Assembly: GCF_000244755.1 (NCBI RefSeq)
Contig: NZ_AHOO02000013.1
Coordinates: 372,001 to 436,000, forward strand
Source: Leptospira licerasiae serovar Varillal str. VAR 010
Lineage (GTDB): Bacteria > Spirochaetota > Leptospiria > Leptospirales > Leptospiraceae
Length of the DNA: 64,000 nucleotides
Direction of reading: 5' to 3'
A program made the position numbers and the translations under genes. The notes below the pieces were generated by a model. That model made no database searches, was not told the DNA's origin, and worked only from the letters and a program-made list of their open reading frames with translations. Shown here in pieces: positions 8,132 to 17,392 of the stretch; positions within the stretch are counted from its first letter, which is position 1, and each line of letters starts with the position of its first letter.

Positions 8132-8729
8132 TTCCGTTGGCATAGTACTCGCCGGCGGAAAAAGTTCCAGAATGGGAAGGGATAAATCCTTCTTATCTCT
8201 CAAAAGCCAAAAATTCTTTCTTTTAGAATCTTATAAAAAACTAAAATTCCTTTGCAAGAACGTTCGTGTTTCCATTCGGGAAAACCAAATAGAAGAATAT
8301 TCCAAACATATAGACAATGAATTTCTAATTTGCGATTCTATCCAGGATCTCGAAGGTCCTCTTCAGGGAATTTTCAGCTCTTTTCTTCCCTTCCGGAACG
8401 ATCCTAATATTAAGAGTTTTTTAGTTTTGGCAGTGGATCTTCCTTATATGAGGACCAAAACTTTGGCTAGGTTATATTCTAAAAAAGAAATGATCGGTTC
8501 AGGTGTTTTTTACAGAGCGGAGGAGGGGATCGAGCCGTTATGCGGTCTTTATTCTTCCGACTATCTTCGCTTTTTATTCCAGGATTTCGAAAAAGGCAGT
8601 TTAGATTCTATTTCTCCTAAAATTTTGGTCCAAAGGGGAAATCCTAGCCTTTTGGAAATTCCGGAAATGGAAAAATCGTCCTTCATTAACCTGAATTCCC
8701 CGGAGGATCTAAGGCCTCTAAAGTCATAA
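8118..8729 (+). CDS. mobA: Molybdenum cofactor guanylyltransferase MobA
   Basis: Transfers GMP from GTP to Mo-molybdopterin to form the MGD cofactor used by DMSO-reductase-family enzymes. The nucleotidyltransferase signature LAGGKSSRMGRDKSFL is at residues 11-26, DLEGPLQGIFSSF follows, and the metal-binding VDLPYM segment lies near residue 110. The length of 203 residues is normal. It is the last gene of the moa operon, and its ATG lies inside moaE. An MGD-dependent enzyme encoded about 5 kb upstream (721-2877) is a plausible client. Confidence 0.9.
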   Translation: MRATDSVGIVLAGGKSSRMGRDKSFLSLKSQKFFLLESYKKLKFLCKNVRVSIRENQIEEYSKHIDNEFLICDSIQDLEGPLQGIFSSFLPFRNDPNIKSFLVLAVDLPYMRTKTLARLYSKKEMIGSGVFYRAEEGIEPLCGLYSSDYLRFLFQDFEKGSLDSISPKILVQRGNPSLLEIPEMEKSSFINLNSPEDLRPLKS

Positions 8730-8791
8730 GTTTCCGGTCAAAAACCGATTTACATGGGGTCCGAGAGAGAAATCATGGCTCTACCAACCAA

Positions 8792-8864
<73 letters not shown>

Positions 8865-8898
8865 TACAGAAGTCCTCCGCCTTCTGTCTTCTGAGACC

Positions 8899-10287
8899 AT
8901 GGAATTCAAGACAAAGAAAAATCAAAACGCATCCGTAGACCTTAAGTTAACCTTTGATAAGAACGATCTGGAAAAGGCGTTCGAAAAGACTTATAAAGAA
9001 AAACAAAAGGATCTCAAGATCCCGGGCTTCCGCCCCGGCAAGGCACCGATCGAAATGGTAAAACGCCATTTGGGAGACTCGGTAGCAAACGACGCAATCA
9101 ATCTTCTACTATTAGAGACCGTTAGTGAGCTGTCCGGGAAATTGGAACACAAGATTGTCCGTTTCCCTAAATTTACCGTCGAGGACTATGTTCCCGAAAA
9201 AAGTTTAGTGGCAACCGCGGTCTATGATACTGATCCGGAAGTTTCCTTAGGAAAATACAAAAAGATCAAGATCAAACTTCCTGAAGTACAGGTGACTGAA
9301 GAGGATATCATCGAGGAACTCCAGTTTGTTCGTAAACAACTTGCCAGAAAACTTCTGAGAGAACCGGGCGAAGGAGCCGAGAGCGGCGATATCGTAGACA
9401 TGGAATTCGAAGTGAAGGAAGACGGGCAGGAACCTAAGAACGCTAAAAACGGTTCAAGCGATTATAAATTAGGAGAAGCTAATAATCTTCCAGGTTTCGA
9501 TGATAACCTATACGGAATCAAGACCGGAGAGACCAAAAACTTCTTCTATACTTATCCAAGCGATTATCCTAGAGAAGATCTGGCAGGAAAGAAGATGGAA
9601 TTCGCCATGACCTTAAAGGCGATCTATAAAGAAGTCCTTCCTGAACTGGACGACGATCTAGCGAACGAATATGACGGCTCTTCTTCATTACAAGTCCTGA
9701 AAGATAAGATCAAATCCGATCTACAAAAAAATTATTCTGAAGCCGTAAAATCCAAGAAGATGGAAGATATTTACAAGGAGCTGGTCGCAGATTCCAAGTT
9801 TGTATTCCCTGAGTCCTACATTACCGAAGAATCCGAGCATGTGTATCAGAATATGATGCAGGACGTTTTAGGAAGAGGCCAGGCCAGAATCCCTAAAGAA
9901 CAGATCCCGAGTATCGAAAAATACGCAGAAATGGTCAAAAAACCTTTGGAAGAAGTAAGGGATTCCTTTAAAACCATCGCCGAAAATAGACTGAAAGGAT
10001 ACTTCTCCAGACAGAAACTTGCTTCCGCCGAGAATATTGTTTTAACGGAAGAGGATTTCGACCGCGAAATCTCGACCCTTGCCTCAAGATATGGTATGTC
10101 TGACGCCGATTTTAAAAAAGAATTGGAAAAAGGTAAACTTCTGGAAACTTACCGGGACAATTTTTTAGCAAAAAAGATAGACGATACCCTCTTCCAGCTT
10201 GTAGAAAAGAAATACAACGAGAAGATGAGTATCCGTCAGCTAAAGGAATTCCTTTCTAATAAGGAAACTGGAGAAGTATGGCAATAA
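8899..10287 (+). CDS. tig: Trigger factor (ribosome-associated chaperone, PPIase)
   Basis: 462-residue trigger factor. The N-terminal ribosome-binding domain carries the signature GFRPGKAP at about residues 45-52. A central FKBP-like domain follows (about 155-245, with [15 protein letters not shown]), and then the long helical C-terminal chaperone domain. It binds nascent chains at the ribosomal exit tunnel. The gene follows tRNA-Gly by 34 bases, and its last 10 bases overlap the start of clpP, giving the classic tig-clpP-clpX order. Co-expression with the protease is expected. Confidence 0.95.
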   Translation: MEFKTKKNQNASVDLKLTFDKNDLEKAFEKTYKEKQKDLKIPGFRPGKAPIEMVKRHLGDSVANDAINLLLLETVSELSGKLEHKIVRFPKFTVEDYVPEKSLVATAVYDTDPEVSLGKYKKIKIKLPEVQVTEEDIIEELQFVRKQLARKLLREPGEGAESGDIVDMEFEVKEDGQEPKNAKNGSSDYKLGEANNLPGFDDNLYGIKTGETKNFFYTYPSDYPREDLAGKKMEFAMTLKAIYKEVLPELDDDLANEYDGSSSLQVLKDKIKSDLQKNYSEAVKSKKMEDIYKELVADSKFVFPESYITEESEHVYQNMMQDVLGRGQARIPKEQIPSIEKYAEMVKKPLEEVRDSFKTIAENRLKGYFSRQKLASAENIVLTEEDFDREISTLASRYGMSDADFKKELEKGKLLETYRDNFLAKKIDDTLFQLVEKKYNEKMSIRQLKEFLSNKETGEVWQ

Positions 10288-10871
10288 TTCCCACAGTTAT
10301 AGAGCAAACCGGTCGCGGAGAAATGCGGTATGACGTATTTTCCCGCCTCTTAAAGGACAGAATTATCTTTCTAGGTGACGCGATTTCGGATGATTACGCG
10401 AACGTAATCATCGCCCAACTACTGTTCCTGGACGCGGAAAACCCGGACAGAGACATCTATTTATACCTGAATTCCCCGGGCGGATACGTATCTTCCGGGC
10501 TTGCCATTTACGACACTATGCAGTATATTAAGGCGGACGTTCGTACACTTTGTATTGGTCAGGCTTCTTCTATGGCGGCGCTTCTTCTGGCAGGCGGGGC
10601 AAAGGGCAAAAGATCCGCTCTTCCTCATTCCAGAATTATGATGCACCAGCCAACCGGAGGAGCTACCGGCCAGGCTTCCGATATTGCTATCCAAGCAAAG
10701 GAAGTTCTGAAATTAAAGCAGGTGTTAAACGGTTTATACGCTAAACATACGGGCAAATCCGTGGAAGAAGTGCAAAAGGATACCGAAAGGGACCTTTACA
10801 TGACTCCGGAAGAAGCCCAGAAATATGGGATCATCGATTCCGTAATTTCCATAGAGCGTCAAAAGAACTGA
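10278..10871 (+). CDS. clpP: ATP-dependent Clp protease proteolytic subunit ClpP
   Basis: 197-residue serine protease that forms the ClpP tetradecamer. The catalytic Ser lies in [14 protein letters not shown] (about residue 98), and the catalytic His lies in HSRIMMHQP (about residue 123). The Asp is expected in the later segment around [10 protein letters not shown]. The upstream [13 protein letters not shown] and YLYLNSPGG stretches are typical. The ATG overlaps the end of tig by 10 bases, and clpX follows 12 bases downstream, so the three form one operon. Length and motifs are complete. Confidence 0.96.
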   Translation: MAIIPTVIEQTGRGEMRYDVFSRLLKDRIIFLGDAISDDYANVIIAQLLFLDAENPDRDIYLYLNSPGGYVSSGLAIYDTMQYIKADVRTLCIGQASSMAALLLAGGAKGKRSALPHSRIMMHQPTGGATGQASDIAIQAKEVLKLKQVLNGLYAKHTGKSVEEVQKDTERDLYMTPEEAQKYGIIDSVISIERQKN

Positions 10872-10883
10872 TAGGGGATCAAC

Positions 10884-12155
<1,272 letters not shown>

Positions 12156-12190
12156 GTGCCGCAGAGCGAGCAGAGTCCGCGGTGTTGTTT

Positions 12191-12293
12191 CTCACGCAGA
12201 GACGCAAAGCCGCAGAGTTTGTTTGGGGTTAAGGGAAATAGCCTTGCCTTATAAACAAATCCTTTTCCAATACCCCTCTGTGCCTCCGCGTGC
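12191..12293. repeat. Intergenic inverted repeat of the CGCAGAG family
   Basis: Between the convergent clpX and alcohol dehydrogenase genes, a left arm with CACGCAGAGACGCAAAGC is answered by a right arm CTCTGTGCCTCCGCGTGC whose reverse complement closely matches it. A further CTGCGTCTCC copy lies at about 12320-12330. Related elements occur at 13531-13686, 51078-51106 and 52819-52891. They could fold in RNA and may serve as a bidirectional transcription end here. Confidence 0.7.
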
Positions 12294-12328
12294 CATAATC
12301 CCTGCGCTTCTTACAAGCTCTGCGTCTC

Positions 12329-13375
12329 CTAATTCAGAGTAGCGATATCTATCACAAATCTATAACGTACATCGCTTTTAACGACCCTTTCGTAAGCATC
12401 ATTTACTTTTTGGATAGGAATGAGTTCGATATCACTTGTGATATTGTGTTTCCCACAGAAATCCAGCATTTCCTGGGTTTCTTTGATGCCTCCAATCAGA
12501 GAACCTGCAAGACTTTTGCGACCCATAATCAGAGAAAAGGCTCCGACAGGTACTTGTTCTTCGGGGACACCTACCACAACTAAGGAACCATCTACTCTCA
12601 ATAGGCCGAGATACGCATTCCAATCCAAAGGCATAGAAACAGTATTGATAATCAGATCAAAACTTCCTCTTAACTTATTGAATATGTTCTTATCGGAAGT
12701 AGCATAGAAATGATCCGCACCTAGGCGTTTTGCATCCGCTTCTTTTTTGTTGGATTGGCTTAGGACCGTAACTTCTGCACCGAGAGCGTGAGCTATCTTT
12801 ACACCCATATGGCCCAAACCGCCAAGACCGATGATCGCTACTTTTTTACCGGGACCTGCTTTCCAATGAACAAGAGGAGAATACAGAGTGATCCCGGCAC
12901 AAAGCAGAGGAGCCGCGGCATCCAAAGGAAGATTATCAGGAATTTTTAATACATAATTCTGATCTACTACGATCTTGTTGGAATAGCCTCCGTAAGTCGG
13001 GGTCTTTTTGTCCTGTTCTCTTCCGTTGTAAGTGGCGCTCATTCCTGTTTCGCAGAATTGTTCCAGACCTGCTTTGCAATGTTCACATTCTCTACAAGAG
13101 TCTACAAAACAACCGACTCCTACCTTATCTCCTACTTTAAACTTTGTAACCTTGGATCCGACTTTTGACACAACACCGGTGATCTCATGGCCCGGCACCA
13201 TTGGGAAGATGGATCCTCCCCATTCGTCTCTTGCCTGGTGTATGTCCGAATGACAGATACCGCAGTATTGTATATCGATGACTACATCTTCGTCCTTTGC
13301 TTCTCTTCTATCGAATTGAAAAGGTGCTAAAGGGGCTTTTGCAATAGCGGCAGCATAACCTTTTACTGGGATCAT
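12329..13375 (-). CDS. Zinc-dependent NAD(P) alcohol dehydrogenase (YahK/cinnamyl type)
   Basis: 348-residue medium-chain dehydrogenase. Catalytic zinc ligands appear in CGICHSDIH and GHEITG, and a structural zinc site in [15 protein letters not shown]. The Rossmann motif GLGGLGHMG is followed by [21 protein letters not shown]. The family reduces aldehydes with a broad substrate range, usually with NADPH. It is a single gene: the 305-base gap upstream holds a promoter-like AT-rich stretch and a long repeat, and the gene converges with clpX. Physiological substrate unknown. Confidence 0.9.
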   Translation of the reverse strand: MIPVKGYAAAIAKAPLAPFQFDRREAKDEDVVIDIQYCGICHSDIHQARDEWGGSIFPMVPGHEITGVVSKVGSKVTKFKVGDKVGVGCFVDSCRECEHCKAGLEQFCETGMSATYNGREQDKKTPTYGGYSNKIVVDQNYVLKIPDNLPLDAAAPLLCAGITLYSPLVHWKAGPGKKVAIIGLGGLGHMGVKIAHALGAEVTVLSQSNKKEADAKRLGADHFYATSDKNIFNKLRGSFDLIINTVSMPLDWNAYLGLLRVDGSLVVVGVPEEQVPVGAFSLIMGRKSLAGSLIGGIKETQEMLDFCGKHNITSDIELIPIQKVNDAYERVVKSDVRYRFVIDIATLN

Positions 13376-13530
13376 TTTTGTTCCTCGTTTGGTTTGGAAT
13401 ATTGGATGAATTTCAAGTGGTGAGAAATTCGAAAATTTTCAGTCGGAAAAATTTCGCTAGTTAGACAATACTAAATGAGTTTTGTTTTTTATTTTTTATT
13501 CTATTCTGAAAAATGAATATGGGAGACACA

Positions 13531-13686
13531 GAGTTTTAGAGAGGCGCAGCGTAGGGTCATCTCACGCAGAGTCGCGGAGCCGCAGAGACGGAAAGTTTTA
13601 GGATTTAGTAACTTATAAACCCTCTGCGTCTTGGCGTCTCTGCGTGAGATGAGCCCTGTTTCTCTCCACACTCTGCGCCTCTAATC
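13531..13686. repeat. Long inverted repeat of the CGCAGAG family
   Basis: This element fills most of the 305-base gap between two minus-strand genes. The left arm around 13555-13590 (CATCTCACGCAGAG and onward) pairs with the right arm around 13619-13656 (CTCTGCGTGAGATG). The outer ends repeat TTAGAGAGGCGCAG against ATTAGAGGCGCAG. Its right border supplies the TAG stop codon of the gene ending at 13681. The remaining part of the gap, 13376-13530, is AT-rich with no gene visible and presumably holds the alcohol dehydrogenase promoter. Confidence 0.8.
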
Positions 13687-14781
13687 CGTAACTCGACCCA
13701 CAGTCAAGATTGCTGCTTTGGTCAGCCCTTTTTTACCGGATTCCATTTCCAAAAATCTTCCAAAGTCCAGGGTCAGTTCTCTGGAGTTCTTATATTCCCT
13801 GCCTGAACTCCAGTTTTGGAGTTGGATCAGAAGTGGGGCTACGCCGGCAGAACTTGTAAGTTCCGTCAGTCTGTCGCTTAAGAATACCAAATATTCTCCG
13901 GGTCTGACTTGAATCTTTTTTACTTCTCGAGTGGAACTTCTAAAATCATAAAATACTTGTTTAGAGATCGGCAATATGTTCGTTTTACCTTCTTTGTGAA
14001 CGAGCGCCGGAAGTTTTTGGAATTGCAAGATTCCCGCTTCTCCATTCCTTGTTTCTAAATAGAAAAGTGTAAGATTCAAATAAGAGATTGGGGTCGACCT
14101 GAGAGCTCTATCTATTTTGTACAGTAGATCTTCTCCTCTGAGTCCTGTGGTTTCCTGCGCGAGGGAGATCATACCTTCTATCCTTGCCTTTAGAGAAGAT
14201 TCAATCGTTCCGTGATTCGGAAAACCTGCCAATACTCCAAAACAGCCGTCCGCAGTCGGAATGATATTTGCGTAATCCGATTCCCCAGTATCTGAGGAAC
14301 GTGGGAAAACGGTGATGTCCAAATTTTTGATCTTATGAAGCCTGATCTTGTGGAAAAATTTTTGGATCTTGTCGGAAAGTTCTCTTTCCTTTTTATTTAA
14401 GGATTCCTGTGAAACAGTTTCTTCCTTGGTCTTTTTCTGGTAGAGAGCGATCCGGAAATGTCTAGCAAGTTCTCCTAGTTCGTCTTCTATTTCCGATTCT
14501 CCTGAATCTTCGTACACATCCTGAGACCAGTTTTGTAAAAGTTGGGAAATTGATTTGAGAGATTTAAAACTTAAGCTTAAAAGATAATAGGTAAGTATTC
14601 CTAGTATGACCGAGAAAAAAAGTCCGACTCCTAAACGAATCCAAACGAACGCTCTTAATTCTTTTCTGATCTCTTCTCCAAAAAGGAAATCATCCAAAAG
14701 TAGAAAGGATAAGAATAATACGAAAGAAGCTGTAAAAGAAGCGAAAGCTAATTTATGCTTGGATCGAAGATTCGGAAACAA
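13681..14781 (-). CDS. Membrane protein with degenerate SpoIIE/PP2C-like domain
   Basis: 366 residues. Two transmembrane segments lie near 12-32 and 45-70, followed by a HAMP-like linker and coiled coil (about 75-140) and then a domain whose layout matches SpoIIE-type PPM phosphatases (about 145-360). The usual acidic metal-binding motif (GD-x-x-GHG) reads AGFPNHG, and the later TDG-type motif reads LSDRLTE, so metal-dependent catalysis looks lost and the protein may act as a binding or scaffold module. The start is TTG at 14781, one base after the tatC stop, with AGGAAA upstream, so it is translationally coupled to tatC. The stop codon lies in a repeat element. The family assignment rests on fold-like pattern and is moderate. 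Confidence 0.6.
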   Translation of the reverse strand: MFPNLRSKHKLAFASFTASFVLFLSFLLLDDFLFGEEIRKELRAFVWIRLGVGLFFSVILGILTYYLLSLSFKSLKSISQLLQNWSQDVYEDSGESEIEDELGELARHFRIALYQKKTKEETVSQESLNKKERELSDKIQKFFHKIRLHKIKNLDITVFPRSSDTGESDYANIIPTADGCFGVLAGFPNHGTIESSLKARIEGMISLAQETTGLRGEDLLYKIDRALRSTPISYLNLTLFYLETRNGEAGILQFQKLPALVHKEGKTNILPISKQVFYDFRSSTREVKKIQVRPGEYLVFLSDRLTELTSSAGVAPLLIQLQNWSSGREYKNSRELTLDFGRFLEMESGKKGLTKAAILTVGRVTD

Positions 14782-14782
14782 C

Positions 14783-15580
14783 TCATTTCCTCTCTATAAG
14801 CGCGATGAGTACCAAAGAGATCGCAAATAATACCAGTAACGGAACGAATAACATCAACATTGAGATCACATCCGGTCCGGGAGACAAAACTGCCGCGGCA
14901 AATGCGATGCCTATGAAAGCTTCTCGCCAATGTTTGAGTAAAAAAGAAAGTTTTAATATTCCAACCGCAGCTAATAATACCATGATCACTGGAAGTTGGA
15001 ACGACAATCCGAAGATCAAATGCATGTTAAAGAATACGTCGTAGTATTCGTCTATGGGAAGCCTGGTCTCTATATCCAGTGGTCGAACGGTAACTAAGAA
15101 TATTTTTAGAAAACTTTCGAATGCTTGCGCCCAACATAACCAAACTCCCAACCAAAATAGAACAGTAGAGAATGCAATGAGCGCTTTTCCAAGTCTTGCG
15201 GTTTTAGGTTCTAATGCGGGAGAAACAAATCCCCATAAAAAAGCTAATGCGAAAGGAAATGTGATCAAGATGGAGACCATAAATCCCGTTCTCAGATAAA
15301 CCATGAAAGGAGCCATGAGCTTTATCTGGTAGAATGTAGCAGATTCTCCCAAAATATTCTTGTACGGTTTGATGACTATCTTATGCAGCTCTTCTCCGAA
15401 ATACAAAGCTACCACAAAAAACACTGTAAACACCAGAATGGAACGTATCAGTACAGAACGTAATTCCTCTAAATGTTCTCCCAGAGTCATAAATTTTTCT
15501 CTGTCATGAGGAAGACTTTCTTCGGGAGCTGAGATTGTAGGTTGGGTAGTGTTAGAGAGATTCTTTTTTTTAGAAGGCAT
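14783..15580 (-). CDS. tatC: Sec-independent protein translocase TatC
   Basis: 265-residue polytopic core of the twin-arginine translocase and the receptor for folded proteins with RR signal peptides. The family signature [12 protein letters not shown] follows a 35-residue hydrophilic N-terminus, and about six transmembrane segments are visible. The segment [20 protein letters not shown] and the PLDIE periplasmic loop are typical. It lies downstream of tatA in the same direction, separated by 58 bases that contain a strong hairpin terminator, and it is coupled at its end to the SpoIIE-like gene. Confidence 0.92.
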   Translation of the reverse strand: MPSKKKNLSNTTQPTISAPEESLPHDREKFMTLGEHLEELRSVLIRSILVFTVFFVVALYFGEELHKIVIKPYKNILGESATFYQIKLMAPFMVYLRTGFMVSILITFPFALAFLWGFVSPALEPKTARLGKALIAFSTVLFWLGVWLCWAQAFESFLKIFLVTVRPLDIETRLPIDEYYDVFFNMHLIFGLSFQLPVIMVLLAAVGILKLSFLLKHWREAFIGIAFAAAVLSPGPDVISMLMLFVPLLVLFAISLVLIALIERK

Positions 15581-15609
15581 ATCGAAAGGTTGGAATTCCT
15601 TCCCGGTTA

Positions 15610-15630
15610 TAAAAAGGGCCCGAAGGCCCT
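15610..15630 (-). terminator. Hairpin terminator between tatA and tatC
   Basis: On the minus strand, AGGGCC-TTCG-GGCCCT forms a 6-bp GC-rich stem with a very stable UUCG loop, followed directly by a run of T residues. It starts 8 bases after the tatA stop and ends about 30 bases before the tatC start. Both genes run in the same direction, so it should stop most tatA transcripts and let only a fraction read into tatC. Confidence 0.8.
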
Positions 15631-15638
15631 ATATTAAT

Positions 15639-15887
15639 TTAAGCGGATTTTTTGGATTTTTTAGGAGAAGAAGCAGGAGCCGCCGGTTGTTTTGTTTCCG
15701 GTTCCTGGATTTTAGCTGATTCCGATTCAGAATCTCCTGAAAGAGATTTGCGGAATTGGCGGATTCCGTCCCCTAAATCCTTAGCTAAAGAGGGAAGTCG
15801 CTTGCCCCCGAATAGCAGGAGAGCTAAACCTAGTATGAAAAAGATTTCCCAAGGGCCTAAATTTAAAAATGCGAGTGGTGCGTACAT
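15639..15887 (-). CDS. tatA: Twin-arginine translocase subunit TatA
   Basis: 82-residue TatA/E-type protein: one N-terminal transmembrane helix (LGPWEIFFILGLALLLFGG) with the conserved Phe-Gly hinge, then an amphipathic helix (KRLPSLAKDLGDGIRQFRKS) and a Pro/Lys/Ser-rich tail. It oligomerises to form the translocation path used by TatC. The ATG is preceded by AAGGAGAT, a near-ideal ribosome-binding site. A terminator-like hairpin directly follows its stop, which would keep TatA above TatC, as the complex needs. No separate TatB gene is in the window. Confidence 0.92.
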   Translation of the reverse strand: MYAPLAFLNLGPWEIFFILGLALLLFGGKRLPSLAKDLGDGIRQFRKSLSGDSESESAKIQEPETKQPAAPASSPKKSKKSA

Positions 15888-16005
15888 ATACTATCTCCTT
15901 AGTTAGGATTTTGCCTCTGTAATATATGTCAAATAGTTAGTAGGAACAAGCCGATAATTCTATTAGGACTTCAGTTCGGATAGAAAGGAAAACGGATACG
16001 GGAAT

Positions 16006-16179
16006 ATGAGAATAGAATCCTCCAACCCATTAGATTCACTCTCCGTTCCTCCACCGGTCCGAGAACCGGGGCGAGAGGAAGAAATAGAAGCGGATCGGAA
16101 AAAAGCGGAAGAACCCGCAGAGAAGTCCGATTATATGTATGCTCTTTCCGTCGGAAGTTTGATAAATGTGCAGGTGTAA
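16006..16179 (+). CDS. Small hypothetical protein (57 aa)
   Basis: An open frame of 57 codons from ATG 16006 to TAA 16179, followed 3 bases later by the ATG of the next gene. The product is rich in Pro, Glu and Lys in the first 40 residues and ends YMYALSVGSLINVQV. No signal peptide or membrane helix is visible, and I do not recognise a family. AAGGAA at 15986 lies about 15 bases upstream, slightly far for a ribosome-binding site. The tight spacing to the following gene supports real translation and an operon. It is divergent from tatA. Confidence 0.5.
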   Translation: MRIESSNPLDSLSVPPPVREPGREEEIEADRKKAEEPAEKSDYMYALSVGSLINVQV

Positions 16180-16182
16180 TTA

Positions 16183-16992
16183 ATGGCTCTTACTAAGGAA
16201 CAGAAGCAGGAATTCCAGGAAAAACTGGCGGATTTTCGCGCATTTTTGGAGGATTTGAAGAAGGAAGCGAACCTTCTGAAAGCCCAATCCAGAAAAGATC
16301 CTAAAATGGAACCTTACTTCAATGTGGCCCTTTCCTTAAATTCCGTCAAAAACATAAATACCTGCCTTTTGATAAACGAGATCTCCGTGGCTATCTTGGA
16401 TCTAAAATCGGATACCTACCTAAACCAAGGGAGGAAAGAAATTTATAGCGCGATCTCTTTTATGGAGAAAGTAGTCGGAACCGACTTCGAGTCTGGTCTG
16501 GGGGAAAATAAGGACCTTCTCGCCAAAATTATAGAATTTAATCCTCTCCAAAGGCTGAATTACGTAAAAGGACTTCGGACCTGCACTACGAACACGATAG
16601 AAGCATTCGGTTCCAACTCCAAATGGAAGTGGAGTTTTCCGGAGATACATTTCAAAATCGCCATACTTAGTAAGAATCTTTTTGACTTTCGGGCTTTTGA
16701 GAAGGAAAGAGACCTGGAAAATCCCTTTTATTATCCCAGACAGGAACACTATAATTTAATTCTGGAACTTTGTAACTTTGCGGCTCAGGAATATCGCGCC
16801 AAATTCGATTTGTCCACCCAAGACGCCGGGGATCTGAAAAAATCCATATCCCTTTTGGAGGTAAACCGTAAAATCCTGCAAACCACAGGCGAAACGGAGG
16901 ATCTGGGCAAGACAAAAACCCTGATAGAATCCCTAAAAGAAAAGGTAGAGTCGATAGAAGCTGAGAAGGAAAAGAAGAAAAAGAAGAAATAG
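16183..16992 (+). CDS. Conserved spirochaetal-type hypothetical protein, cytoplasmic
   Basis: 269 residues with no signal peptide and no transmembrane segment. Charged helical stretches flank a central region with [14 protein letters not shown] and several aromatic residues ([12 protein letters not shown]). The C-terminus is a coiled coil ending in a run of Lys. I do not recognise a named domain. It directly follows a 57-codon frame and precedes thioredoxin by 53 bases, so all three may be co-transcribed. Codon use looks like the neighbouring housekeeping genes. Function unknown. Confidence 0.7.
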   Translation: MALTKEQKQEFQEKLADFRAFLEDLKKEANLLKAQSRKDPKMEPYFNVALSLNSVKNINTCLLINEISVAILDLKSDTYLNQGRKEIYSAISFMEKVVGTDFESGLGENKDLLAKIIEFNPLQRLNYVKGLRTCTTNTIEAFGSNSKWKWSFPEIHFKIAILSKNLFDFRAFEKERDLENPFYYPRQEHYNLILELCNFAAQEYRAKFDLSTQDAGDLKKSISLLEVNRKILQTTGETEDLGKTKTLIESLKEKVESIEAEKEKKKKKK

Positions 16993-17045
16993 ACCCGTCC
17001 AATTTGTTATAAAGAGTGGGAAAAAAATAGGAGAAAATCTAACTC

Positions 17046-17360
17046 ATGGCATTGACCGAAATTAACGATTCAACTTTCAGTTCCGAGATCAACGGGGGCA
17101 TGGTTCTAGTAGATTGCTGGGCCGAATGGTGCGGTCCTTGTAGAATGGTTTCCCCGGTTCTGGAAGAACTCTCGTCAGAGATGAATGATATCTTAAAAAT
17201 TAAAAAATTAAACGTAGACGATAACCAGGACACGGCACAAAAATTAAATATCCAGTCCTTGCCGACACTTCTACTTTTTAAAGACGGACAATTGGTGGAT
17301 AAGATTATAGGGGCCCTTCCTAAGGCGCAAATCAAAAGTTTCATCGAAAGACATAAATAA
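17046..17360 (+). CDS. trxA: Thioredoxin
   Basis: 104-residue thioredoxin with the active site WCGPC at about residues 29-33, preceded by VLVDCWAEW. The conserved cis-Pro region follows in QSLPTLLLFKDGQ. It is a cytoplasmic disulfide reductant fed by thioredoxin reductase, which is not in this window. AGGAGA lies upstream of the ATG. The gene precedes the MBL/cyclic-nucleotide protein by 32 bases. Length and motifs are complete. Confidence 0.96.
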   Translation: MALTEINDSTFSSEINGGMVLVDCWAEWCGPCRMVSPVLEELSSEMNDILKIKKLNVDDNQDTAQKLNIQSLPTLLLFKDGQLVDKIIGALPKAQIKSFIERHK

Positions 17361-17392
17361 AAAATTCGATCTCGACTGCGGCGGAATTTTTC

